From NCBI GenBank assembly GCA_040758375.1, contig JBFLWE010000013.1, positions 15,183 through 79,182 on the forward strand: 64,000 nt of DNA. The letters run 5' to 3'. The translations under genes and the position numbers were made by a program. Under the pieces are notes generated by a model that was not told the origin of the DNA, did not search any database, and was given only the letters and a program-made list of their open reading frames with translations. Source of the DNA: CAMLIZ01 sp040758375. GTDB taxonomy: Bacteria; Pseudomonadota; Gammaproteobacteria; Burkholderiales; Burkholderiaceae_C. Position 1 is the first letter of the stretch; every line of letters starts with the position of its first letter. Positions 35,447 to 43,482 of the stretch are shown piece by piece.

Positions 35447-36487
35447 ATGTCGTCGAAGTACATGGTCCGGCAGGTTGAAATCGGCGCGCAGGCGGATGTG
35501 ATCACCGCGCTCTGGTCCCGCTGCCTCGAATCCCTCACGCCGCAGGCGGCCGCGAGCCGGCTGCAGCACCGCTACCTGCGCAACCCGGCCGGCGTGGGTG
35601 CGACGCTGCTGCTGGAGCAGGCGCAGCCGCCCGAGGTGGCCGGCGTGCAATGCCTGTACTCGCGCGTGTTCCACCAGCATGGCCGCACCTGGCGGGTGGC
35701 CGGCATGGCCGACTATGCGGTGGCCGAGTCGCACCGCACGCTGGGGCCCGCGCTACAACTCATGAAGCAGGGCCTGGCCGTGGCGCGCGACACCCACGAC
35801 TGGGTGTACGGCCTGGCGAACCCGAAGTCCGAGGCGGTGTGCAAGCGCTCGGGCCTGCGGCTGTTTGGCAATCTGGGCCGCTGGACGCGGCTGCTGCGCA
35901 GCGGGCGTGCCTTGCGCGAGCGGCTGCCCGGCCTGGTGGCTGGCCTGGCGGCGCCGGTGCTCGACTTGGCGCTGTTCGTGCGCGATGCCTTGATGCTGGG
36001 CAAGGCCGGCGCGCTGCGTTGGCAGGACGGCCGCGCGTTCGATCCGGCGCTCGACGAGGTCTGGCAGCGCCACGATTCTGCGCTGCTGCTGTCGGAGCGC
36101 TCGCGCTGCGTGCTCGAATGGCGCTTCGACGAAGAGGAGCACGGCCGCTGGACGGTGTCGCTCGCGCGCCGCGCCGATGGCACGGCCCTGGGCTATGTGG
36201 TGTGGCAGGCACAGGACGACACGGCCGCGATCGCCGATTTCCTGTGCACCGACCCGCTGCACGGAACGGCGCTGCTGATGCGCAGCTTCGCCTGGCACAT
36301 GCGCGGGCACGGCGTGCAGCGCCTGTCGCTCGAGTTCTTCGGCGCCCCCGGTGTCGAGGAAGGCCTGCGCCGCGCCGGCTACATCCGCCGGCCCGACGAG
36401 CGGCCGGTGTACCTGGCCGACGGGGCCCAGGCCACCCCGGCCCCCGAACACTGGTATTTCACCGGCTTCGACCGGGACGGAGACTGA
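35447..36487 (+). CDS. GNAT-fold N-acyltransferase-like protein
   Basis: A 346-residue cytoplasmic protein with a GNAT-like fold: an N-terminal half ending in VAGMADYAVAESHRTLGPAL and a helical ALQLMKQGLAVARD segment (acetyl-CoA-binding-like), then VYGLANPKSEAVCKRSGLRLFG. The C-terminal half has a second, weaker GNAT-like region (YVVWQAQDDTAAIADFLC). It is the first gene of a six-gene cluster and asnB starts 8 nt after it. ATG 35447 was chosen; an open frame to 35384 has no support. Acyl transfer to a small molecule or amino sugar is the likely role. Confidence 0.72.
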   Translation: MSSKYMVRQVEIGAQADVITALWSRCLESLTPQAAASRLQHRYLRNPAGVGATLLLEQAQPPEVAGVQCLYSRVFHQHGRTWRVAGMADYAVAESHRTLGPALQLMKQGLAVARDTHDWVYGLANPKSEAVCKRSGLRLFGNLGRWTRLLRSGRALRERLPGLVAGLAAPVLDLALFVRDALMLGKAGALRWQDGRAFDPALDEVWQRHDSALLLSERSRCVLEWRFDEEEHGRWTVSLARRADGTALGYVVWQAQDDTAAIADFLCTDPLHGTALLMRSFAWHMRGHGVQRLSLEFFGAPGVEEGLRRAGYIRRPDERPVYLADGAQATPAPEHWYFTGFDRDGD

Positions 36488-36495
36488 TCCTCATC

Positions 36496-38442
36496 ATGTG
36501 CGGCATCGCCGGCATCCACCGCCTGGCCCATGGCAGGCCGCCGCAGCACCATGAGCTGCAGGCGATGATCCGCGCCCTGCACCACCGCGGCCCCGACGGC
36601 ACCGGCATCGAGGTGCACGACGTGGTGGGCCTGGCCCACGCGCGGCTGTCCATCATCGACCTCGAAGGCGGTGCCCAGCCGATCGCCAACGAAGACGGCT
36701 CGGTGCGCGTGGTGTTCAACGGCGAGATCTTCAACTACGTCGAGCTGCGCCAGGCCTTGCTGCAGCGCGGACACGTGTTCCGCACCCATTCCGACACCGA
36801 GGTGCTGGTGCACCTGTACGAAGAGCATGGCGACGACTTCGTGCACCAGCTCAACGGCCAGTTCGCGATTGCGCTGTGGGACGAGCGGCTCAACCGCCTG
36901 CTGCTGGCGCGCGACCGCACCGGCATCCGGCCGCTGTACTACACCGAGGCTGCGGGACGGCTGCTCTTTGCCTCGGAGGCGAAGGCGCTGTTCGTGCTGC
37001 CGGAGGTGCAGCGCCGCATCGACCCGCAGGCGCTGGCCCAGGTGTTCAGCTATTGGGCGCCGCTGGAAGGCGGCAGCGTGTTCCAGGGCGTGAAGTCGCT
37101 GCCGCCGGGTCACCGCATGGCGGTCGAGCGCGGGCATTTGCGCATCGAGCGCTACTGGGACTGGTCGTTCCCCGACACCATCGTGCAGCCGCGCGCCGAG
37201 GCCGAGTGCGCCGACGAGCTGCGTGCGCTGCTGCTCGATGCGGTGCGCCTGCAGCTGCGCGCCGACGTGCCGGTGGGCGCCTACCTGAGCGGCGGGCTCG
37301 ATTCGTCCATCGTCAGCGCGCTGATCCGGCGCCACAGCGACACGCCGCTGCGCACCTTCTCGATCACCTTCGAGGACGCCGAGTTCGACGAGACCGAGCA
37401 CCAGCAGGCCATGGTGCGCCACCTCGGCACCGACCACACCGCATTGCGCGTGAACAAGCACGACATCGGCCGCGCCTTCGCCCGCACGGTGTGGCATGCC
37501 GAGACGGCGATGGTGCGCACCGCGCCGACGCCGCTGATGCTGCTGGCCGAACAGGTGCGCGCCGCGGGTTTCAAGGTGGTGCTCACCGGCGAAGGCGCGG
37601 ACGAGGTGTTCGGCGGCTACGACCTCTTCAAGGAAGCCAAGATCCGCCGCTTCCTGGCGCGCCAGCCGCAGTCGGCCTGGCGCGGCCGCATCCTCGAGAA
37701 GCTCTATCCCTACCTGACGCATTCGCCGGCCTCGGCGCGCGCCTTCACGCAGCGCTTCTTCAGCGAAGGTCTGGAGCACCTGCACGAGCCGTGGTTCGCG
37801 CATGCCACCCGCATCGCCAGCACGCGCCGCGTGCTGCAGTTTCTGCGGCCCGAGGTCGCCGAGCAGGTGGAGGCGGCCGACCCCCATCTTGCGCTGGCCC
37901 GCACCCTGCCCGAGGACATCGGCCGCTGGCTGCCGATGGGCCGCGACCAGTACGTCGAGGCGCACACGCTGCTGTCGGGCTACCTGCTGTCGGCGCAGGG
38001 CGACCGCGTGGCGATGGCGCACTCGATCGAGGGCCGCGTGCCCTTCCTCGACCACCGCGTGATCGAGTTCGCCAACCGCCTGCCGCCGCAGTACAAGCTG
38101 CGCGGCCTGACCGAGAAATACCTGCTGAAGCAGGCGGTCAAGGCCGACCTGCCCGAAAGCATCCGCAGCCGCACCAAGCAGCCCTACCGCGCACCCGACA
38201 GCGCCAGCTTCTTCCGCGACGGCAAGCCCGACGAGGACGTGGCCGAGCTGCTCAGCCCGATGTCGATCGACGCGGCCGGAATCTTCGACGCCGACGCGGT
38301 GCAGCGCCTGGTGCGCAAATGCGCCAGCGGACGCGCGATCGGCTTCCCCGACAACATGGCCTTCGTCGGCGTGCTGTCCGCGATGCACCTGCACCGCCAG
38401 TTCGTACAGCCCGCCCGGTTCACCGCCGAGTTCACCGCCTAG
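36496..38442 (+). CDS. Asparagine synthase-type amidotransferase (AsnB family)
   Basis: A 648-residue glutamine-dependent amidotransferase. The N-terminal glutaminase begins MCGIAGIHR with the catalytic Cys2 exposed after Met removal, and keeps RGPDGTG, LSIIDLEGGAQPI and FNGEIFNY. The synthetase domain has the PP-loop SGGLDSS at about 265-271, then GEGADEVFGGYD and EGRVPFLDH. It adenylates a carboxylate and transfers ammonia to it. In this cluster with an acyl carrier protein and acyl ligase the acceptor is probably not aspartate but a pathway intermediate or envelope sugar acid. The length is close to asnB1-type proteins of polysaccharide clusters. Confidence 0.9.
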   Translation: MCGIAGIHRLAHGRPPQHHELQAMIRALHHRGPDGTGIEVHDVVGLAHARLSIIDLEGGAQPIANEDGSVRVVFNGEIFNYVELRQALLQRGHVFRTHSDTEVLVHLYEEHGDDFVHQLNGQFAIALWDERLNRLLLARDRTGIRPLYYTEAAGRLLFASEAKALFVLPEVQRRIDPQALAQVFSYWAPLEGGSVFQGVKSLPPGHRMAVERGHLRIERYWDWSFPDTIVQPRAEAECADELRALLLDAVRLQLRADVPVGAYLSGGLDSSIVSALIRRHSDTPLRTFSITFEDAEFDETEHQQAMVRHLGTDHTALRVNKHDIGRAFARTVWHAETAMVRTAPTPLMLLAEQVRAAGFKVVLTGEGADEVFGGYDLFKEAKIRRFLARQPQSAWRGRILEKLYPYLTHSPASARAFTQRFFSEGLEHLHEPWFAHATRIASTRRVLQFLRPEVAEQVEAADPHLALARTLPEDIGRWLPMGRDQYVEAHTLLSGYLLSAQGDRVAMAHSIEGRVPFLDHRVIEFANRLPPQYKLRGLTEKYLLKQAVKADLPESIRSRTKQPYRAPDSASFFRDGKPDEDVAELLSPMSIDAAGIFDADAVQRLVRKCASGRAIGFPDNMAFVGVLSAMHLHRQFVQPARFTAEFTA

Positions 38443-38453
38443 AGCCTGCCCGC

Positions 38454-39977
38454 ATGCTGCTGCACCATTTCTTCGACGACACGCTGGCCGAGCGGCCGCA
38501 ACACCTGGCGCTCGTGTGCGGTGACCAGCGCCACAGTTACCGCGATGTGAACCGCCGCGCCAACGCGCTGGCGCAGGCGCTGCAGCAGCGCGGCGTGGTG
38601 CGCGGCGACCGGGTGGCACTGTTCCTCGAAAACGGTGTCGAGTTCGTGGCCGGCCTGCTGGCCGTGCTGCGCGTGGGCGCGGTGTTCATGCCCATCAACG
38701 CGCTCACCAAGGACGACAAGCTGGCCTACATGCTGCGCGACGCCCGCGCGAGCACGTTGCTCACGCAGGCCAGCCTGAGCCCGGTGTGGCGTGCTTCCAT
38801 CGGCGAGGCGCCCAGCGTGCACACGGTGGTGGTGGCCGGCGAGGACGACGGCCCCGCCGACACGCGCCTGCACCCGTGGCCCGCGCCGTCGGACGCCGCG
38901 CCGCCGGCCGACCCCGGCACCATCGACTGCGACCTGGCCAGCATCATCTACACCTCGGGCTCCACCGGCTTCCCCAAGGGCGTGATGCTGTCGCACCTGA
39001 ACATGGTGAGCGCGTGCCGCTCGGTGAGCACCTACCTGGGGCTGAAGGACAGCGACATCGTCCTGTGCGCGCTGCCGCTGGCCTTCGACTACGGCCTGTA
39101 CCAGGTGCTGATGGCCTGGCGCGTGGGCTGCACCGTGGTGCTGGAGCGCGGCTTCACCTTCCCGGTGCCGGTGCTCGAGACCATGGTGCGCGAACAGGTC
39201 ACGGTGTTCCCCGGCGTGCCGACCATGTTCGCGATGCTGCTGGGGTTGAAGAACCTGTCGCGCTTCGACCTGAAGGCGCTGCGCATGATCACCAACACGG
39301 CGGCGGCCTTGTCCGAAGAACACATCAGGCAGCTGCGCGGCCTGTTCCCGCAGGCAACGCTGTTCTCGATGTACGGCCTCACCGAGTGCAAGCGCGTCAC
39401 CTACCTGCCGCCCGAGCAGCTCGACATCCGCCCCACCAGCGTGGGCCGCGGCATGCCCAACGAAGAGGTCTGGCTGGTCGACGATGCCGGCAACCGGCTG
39501 CCCAACGGCTCCACCGGCGAGCTGGTGATCCGCGGCAGCAACGTGATGCTGGGCTACTGGGAAAAGCCGGAAGAAACCGCCAAGCGCCTGAAGCCCGGGC
39601 CGCTGCCCTACGAGCGCGTGCTGTACTCGGGCGACCTGTTCCGCACCGATGAAGAGGGCTGGCTGTATTTCGTCGCGCGTCGCGACGACATCATCAAGAG
39701 CCGCGGCGAGAAGGTGAGCCCGCGCGAGGTGGAAAACGCGATCCAGTCGCTGGAGGGCGTGTACGAGGTGGCGGTGGTCGGCGTGCCCGACCCCGTGCTG
39801 GGCCAAGCCGTGAAGGCCTTCGTGACCTTGAAGCCCGGGGCCCGGCTGGGCGAGCGCGACGTGATCCGCCACTGCCTGGAAAGAATGGAGAGCTTCATGG
39901 CGCCCAAGCACGTGGAGTTCGTCGAATCCCTGCCCAAGACCGACACCGGCAAGATCCGGAAAGTGGGGCTGTCATGA
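38454..39977 (+). CDS. AMP-dependent acyl-CoA/acyl-ACP synthetase
   Basis: A 507-residue ANL-superfamily ligase. Core motifs: YTSGSTGFPKG (A3, about residues 165-175), a SMYGLTE A5 motif, YSGDLFRTDEEGWLYFVARRDDIIKSRGEKVSPRE (split A7-A8 region) and the catalytic Lys in PKTDTGKIRKVGLS at the C-terminus. It activates a carboxylic acid as acyl-AMP. With the acyl carrier protein gene 92 nt downstream it probably loads that carrier. The start ATG 38454 is 11 nt after the asnB stop. The substrate is not known; fatty or amino acids are both possible. Confidence 0.92.
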   Translation: MLLHHFFDDTLAERPQHLALVCGDQRHSYRDVNRRANALAQALQQRGVVRGDRVALFLENGVEFVAGLLAVLRVGAVFMPINALTKDDKLAYMLRDARASTLLTQASLSPVWRASIGEAPSVHTVVVAGEDDGPADTRLHPWPAPSDAAPPADPGTIDCDLASIIYTSGSTGFPKGVMLSHLNMVSACRSVSTYLGLKDSDIVLCALPLAFDYGLYQVLMAWRVGCTVVLERGFTFPVPVLETMVREQVTVFPGVPTMFAMLLGLKNLSRFDLKALRMITNTAAALSEEHIRQLRGLFPQATLFSMYGLTECKRVTYLPPEQLDIRPTSVGRGMPNEEVWLVDDAGNRLPNGSTGELVIRGSNVMLGYWEKPEETAKRLKPGPLPYERVLYSGDLFRTDEEGWLYFVARRDDIIKSRGEKVSPREVENAIQSLEGVYEVAVVGVPDPVLGQAVKAFVTLKPGARLGERDVIRHCLERMESFMAPKHVEFVESLPKTDTGKIRKVGLS

Positions 39978-39979
39978 CG

Positions 39980-40018
39980 CCCCCACGCTCCCTTCGGTCG
40001 CTCCCCCCCAAGGGGCCA
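39980..40018. repeat. C-rich intergenic repeat
   Basis: The gap between the acyl ligase and the carrier protein gene holds a CCCCCACGCTCCCTTCGG stretch followed by CGCTCCCCCCCAAGGGGCC-like sequence, typical of dispersed C/T-rich Burkholderiales repeats. It may lower read-through to the downstream genes. No promoter was recognised. Confidence 0.35.
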
Positions 40019-40069
40019 ACTTGGCTGGGCGTGCTTTCGACGTATTGATTCGATGGAGGAAACACAAGC

Positions 40070-40336
40070 ATGAGTGACATCAAGACCCAGGTGCGCCAGT
40101 TCATCGAGGAGAACTTCCTGATGGGCGCCAAGCGTGCCAACTATGCCGACGGCGACTCTTTCATGACCCACCACCTGGTCGATTCCACCGGCTTCCTGGA
40201 GCTGGTGATGTTCCTGGAAGAGACCTACGGCATCCAGGTGGACGACGAGGAGATGGTGCCCGAGAACCTCGACAGCCTGAACGCCATCGAGGCCTACGTG
40301 GGCCGCAAGACCGGCCGCGCCGCGGCGGCCGCATGA
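40070..40336 (+). CDS. Acyl carrier protein-like protein
   Basis: An 88-residue carrier protein with the helical ACP fold. The phosphopantetheine site is Ser39 in VDSTGFLEL, matching D-S-x-x-x-L/M, with an acidic helix (FLEETYGIQVDDEEMVPENL) after it and an Ala-rich tail. It is distinct in context from the fatty-acid ACP: no fab genes are near. GGAGG lies upstream of ATG 40070 at about 10 nt. Its stop overlaps the start of the following NAD synthase-like gene in ATGA-like fashion (40333-40336), a sign of translational coupling. Confidence 0.9.
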   Translation: MSDIKTQVRQFIEENFLMGAKRANYADGDSFMTHHLVDSTGFLELVMFLEETYGIQVDDEEMVPENLDSLNAIEAYVGRKTGRAAAAA

Positions 40337-41316
40337 TGGGCGCTGGCGCCAAGCTCGGCCCCCAGGTGCTGGCCCTCGACGAGGCCGCCGAGGTCGAGCG
40401 CATCTGCAGCTGGATGGTCGACACGGTGGCCAGCCAGCGCCGCCGCGGCGTGATCATCGCCATTTCCGGGGGCGTGGACAGTGGCGTGTGCGCGGCGCTG
40501 GCCGCGCGCGCCTTCGGTCCCAAGAAGGTCTACGGCCTGCTGCTGCCCGAGCAGGATTCGAGCAGCAGCAGCGAAGACCGCGGCCGCGACGTGGCCGAGC
40601 ACCTGGGACTTCCCTACGAGCGGGTCAACATCACGCCCGCGCTCAAGGGCCTGGGCTGCTACGAGCAGCGCGACGAAGCCATCCGCGCGGTGTTTCCCGA
40701 GTACGGCGAGGGCTGGCGCTGCAAGATCGCGATCGCCTCGGGTGTGCCCGGCGGCATCCACTTCTTCAACCTGATCGTGCAGTCGCCGCAAGGCGAGCAG
40801 AAGCAGGCACGCCTGCCGCTGAAGCAGTACCTGCAGATCGTGGCGGCCACCAACCACAAGCAGCGGGTGCGCAAGACCATCGAGTACTACCACGCCGACC
40901 GGCTGAACTACGCGGTGATCGGCACGCCCAACCGGCTGGAGTACGACCAGGGTTTTTTCGTCAAGAACGGCGACGGCTCGGCCGACCTGAAGCCGATCGC
41001 CCACCTGTACAAGACGCAGGTCTATGCGCTGGCGCGCCACCTCGGCCTGCCCGAGGCCGTGTGCAACGCGCAGCCCACCACCGACACCTACAGCCTGGCG
41101 CAGGGGCAGGACGAGTTCTACTTCTCGCTGCCCTATGCGCAGATGGACATCGCGCTGTGGGCGCGCAACCACGAGGTGCCGGTGGCCGAGCTGGCCGAGG
41201 CGCTCAACCTCACGGCCACCCAGGCGCAGGCGGTGTACGACGACATCGAGACCAAGCGGCGCACGACCGCGCCGCTGCATGCCGCCCCGGCGCTGATCGA
41301 GCCGGTGCTGCCATGA
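40333..41316 (+). CDS. nadE: Ammonia-type NAD synthase family protein
   Basis: A 327-residue NadE-type synthetase with the PP-loop ISGGVDS (Ser45-Ser50 region), HYADRL-like NYAVIGTPNRLEYDQGFF, then GDGSADLKPIAHLYKTQV. There is no glutaminase domain, so it should use free ammonia or ammonia from a partner. The usual NadE substrate is deamido-NAD. The GTPNRLE segment differs from the common GT-N-K/S-E form. The gene is coupled by overlap to the carrier protein before it and to the methyltransferase after it. Its role may be cluster-specific amidation or duplicated NAD synthesis; both remain open. Confidence 0.85.
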   Translation: MMGAGAKLGPQVLALDEAAEVERICSWMVDTVASQRRRGVIIAISGGVDSGVCAALAARAFGPKKVYGLLLPEQDSSSSSEDRGRDVAEHLGLPYERVNITPALKGLGCYEQRDEAIRAVFPEYGEGWRCKIAIASGVPGGIHFFNLIVQSPQGEQKQARLPLKQYLQIVAATNHKQRVRKTIEYYHADRLNYAVIGTPNRLEYDQGFFVKNGDGSADLKPIAHLYKTQVYALARHLGLPEAVCNAQPTTDTYSLAQGQDEFYFSLPYAQMDIALWARNHEVPVAELAEALNLTATQAQAVYDDIETKRRTTAPLHAAPALIEPVLP

Positions 41317-42257
41317 CCGGCTTGCTGAGCGACGCGGAAGCCATGCAGCTGGGCGCCGAAGGCGTGGCGCGGCTGCAGGCCGCGCGCCAGGCGCTGGCCG
41401 GCATTGCCACGCTGCCCGACAAGCCGGAAGACACGCCGGTGGCGGCCGCAAGGGCGCTGTGGTGGCTGGCCGCCGGCCTGCCGGTGTCGGCGGTGGCAGC
41501 GGTCGAGCGCGAGCTGCCGGCCTTGGACGATGCGCAGCTCGTGCGCTTCCAGGCGCTGGTGCAGCAGCGCGTGGCCGGCGTGCCGCTGGCACACCTGACC
41601 GGCCGCCAGCGCTTCATGGAACTGGAGCTGCTGGCAGGCCCCGAGGCCCTGATCCCGCGTCACGAGACCGAGCTGCTGGCCGCGGCCGCGTCGGCGCTGC
41701 TCGAAGAAGCCGCGCACCAGCGCGGCCGCGTGCTGGCGATCGACGTGTGCACCGGCAGCGGCAACGTCGCGCTGGCGATGGCCTCCCGCGTGCCCTCGGC
41801 CCGTGTGCATGCAGCCGACCTGTCGGCCGACGCCGTCGTGCTGGCGCGGCGCAATGCCGCCCACCTGGGCCTGTCGGAGCGCGTGCAGGTGCACGAAGGC
41901 GACCTGCTCGCGCCCTTCGAGCGCGACGAGTTCATCGGCGCGGTGGACGTGCTCACCTGCAACCCGCCTTACATCTCCAGCGCGCGCGTGCCGGAGATGG
42001 CGGCCGAGATCGCCGCCTACGAACCGTCGCTGGCCTTCGACGGCGGGCCGCTGGGCATCCGCATCCTGCAGCGGCTGCTGCGCGAAGGTCCGGCGTTCGT
42101 GCGGCCGGGCGGCTGGCTGGCCTTTGAAGTCGGGCTGGGGCAGGGCGCCGGCGTGATGCGGCGCCTGCAGGCCGACAAGGGCTTCAGCGAGCTGCGCGGC
42201 GTGAGCGATGCCGCCGGCGAAGTGCGCGCCGTGCTGGCGCGCAAGAGCGCGGGCTGA
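41313..42257 (+). CDS. PrmC/HemK-like SAM-dependent methyltransferase
   Basis: A 314-residue methyltransferase. The N-terminal helical region (GVPLAHLTGRQRFMELELL, then ALIPRHETELL) and the SAM domain (AIDVCTGSGNVALAMA, then TCNPPYIS with NPPY near 217) follow the PrmC/HemK pattern. PrmC N5-methylates the Gln of the GGQ motif in release factors. Its place as the last gene of the carrier-protein cluster, with a 4-nt overlap (41313-41316), suggests a specialised copy acting on another amide. A housekeeping PrmC role cannot be excluded. Confidence 0.85.
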   Translation: MTGLLSDAEAMQLGAEGVARLQAARQALAGIATLPDKPEDTPVAAARALWWLAAGLPVSAVAAVERELPALDDAQLVRFQALVQQRVAGVPLAHLTGRQRFMELELLAGPEALIPRHETELLAAAASALLEEAAHQRGRVLAIDVCTGSGNVALAMASRVPSARVHAADLSADAVVLARRNAAHLGLSERVQVHEGDLLAPFERDEFIGAVDVLTCNPPYISSARVPEMAAEIAAYEPSLAFDGGPLGIRILQRLLREGPAFVRPGGWLAFEVGLGQGAGVMRRLQADKGFSELRGVSDAAGEVRAVLARKSAG

Positions 42258-42261
42258 GCCC

Positions 42262-43446
42262 TTACTTTGCCAGCCGCAGGATGCGCCCTTCCGGGGCATT
42301 CACGACCAGGTAGATCCATCCGTCCGGCCCGAGCTTGAGATCGCGCACCCGCTCATTGCCGGCGAGATAGATCGCCTCGGTTTCCACCGCCTTGCGGCCG
42401 TCGAGCTTGACGCGCGTGAACGCGCCGTTGCGGAAGGTGGCCACGAGCAGCTGGCCCTGCCACTCGGGGTAGCGGTCGCCGGTGACGAACAGCAGCGCGC
42501 TGGGCGGCGTGGACTCCGGCGCCCACCACAGCACGGGTTGTTCCATGCCGGGCTTGGCGCTGCCTTCGCCGATCTTGGCCAAGCTGCTGTATTCGCGGCC
42601 GTAGGTGATGACCGGCCAGCCATAGTTGCGCCCGCGCTCGATCAGGTTGAGCTCGTCGCCGCCGCTGGGGCCGTGCTCGCTGGCCCACAGCGCGCCGGTC
42701 TGCGGCTGCCAGGCCAGGCCCTGCACGTTGCGGTGGCCATAGCTCCAGATCTCGGCCAACGCGCCGGGGCGGCCGGCAAACGGGTTGTCGGGCGGCGCGC
42801 TGCCATCGGGCTGCAGCCGAAGGATCTTGCCGTGCGCCGAGGACAGTGCCTGCGCCTCGTCGCGCAGCATGCGGTCGCCCAGCCCGACGAACAGGCTGCC
42901 GTCGGGCGCGAACAGCAGGCGCGAGCCGAAGTGGCGCACGTCGCCGGTCTTCTGCGGCTGGCGGTAGATCACCTGCACGTCGGCCAGGCGCGTGCCTTCG
43001 AGCCGGCCGCGCGCGATGGCGGTGCTGGCGCCGGGGCCGCCGGCCGGATCGGGCTCGGCGTAGCTCCAGTAGACGCGCTGGTTCTGCGCGAACTGCGGGT
43101 CCAGCGCCACATCGAGCAGGCCGCCTTCACCCTGGGCCCACACCGGCGGCACCCCGTCCAGCGGCGGGCCCACGCGGCCATCGCGCTCGATGATGCGCAT
43201 GCGGCCGGGCCGTTCGGTCACCAGCATGCGGCCGTCGGGCAGGAAGGCCAGCGCCCAGGGCGTTTCGAGGCCGCGGGCCACCGTGACCACGTTCAGGCCG
43301 TGGGTGTAGAAGCGGCGCTTCAGCTTGGGCGCCACCCAGGCGAGGGCGGCCGCGCCAATGGCAAGCACCAGCAGGAGGAGCAGCAGTCGAACGGATCGCT
43401 TCTTCACGTCAAGGCGGGGGTCGTGCAGGGACAAGACCGCGATCAT
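42262..43446 (-). CDS. PQQ-dependent sugar dehydrogenase family protein (Asd/YliI-like)
   Basis: A 394-residue beta-propeller protein with an N-terminal membrane-anchor or signal (KKRSVRLLLLLLVLAIGAAA), then the YliI/Asd-type soluble glucose dehydrogenase fold: NVVTVARGLETPWALAFLPD, GEGGLLDVALDPQFAQN, WSYGHRNVQGLAWQPQTG and SEHGPSGGDELNLIERGRNY with the catalytic-type His. These enzymes oxidise aldoses in the periplasm using PQQ. ATG 43446 was used; GTG 43407 would also keep the signal. It is divergent from metH, with 36 nt between starts. Confidence 0.9.
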   Translation of the reverse strand: MIAVLSLHDPRLDVKKRSVRLLLLLLVLAIGAAALAWVAPKLKRRFYTHGLNVVTVARGLETPWALAFLPDGRMLVTERPGRMRIIERDGRVGPPLDGVPPVWAQGEGGLLDVALDPQFAQNQRVYWSYAEPDPAGGPGASTAIARGRLEGTRLADVQVIYRQPQKTGDVRHFGSRLLFAPDGSLFVGLGDRMLRDEAQALSSAHGKILRLQPDGSAPPDNPFAGRPGALAEIWSYGHRNVQGLAWQPQTGALWASEHGPSGGDELNLIERGRNYGWPVITYGREYSSLAKIGEGSAKPGMEQPVLWWAPESTPPSALLFVTGDRYPEWQGQLLVATFRNGAFTRVKLDGRKAVETEAIYLAGNERVRDLKLGPDGWIYLVVNAPEGRILRLAK

Positions 43447-43482
43447 GCCGTGTCCGGCAGGGGCGCTCCTTACAATCCGCGC

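Noticed and set aside
40333..41316. Reading the NAD synthase-like gene as plain housekeeping nadE only
   Set aside because: Not fully rejected, but the overlap with carrier protein and methyltransferase genes makes a cluster role at least as likely. The symbol is given for the family only.
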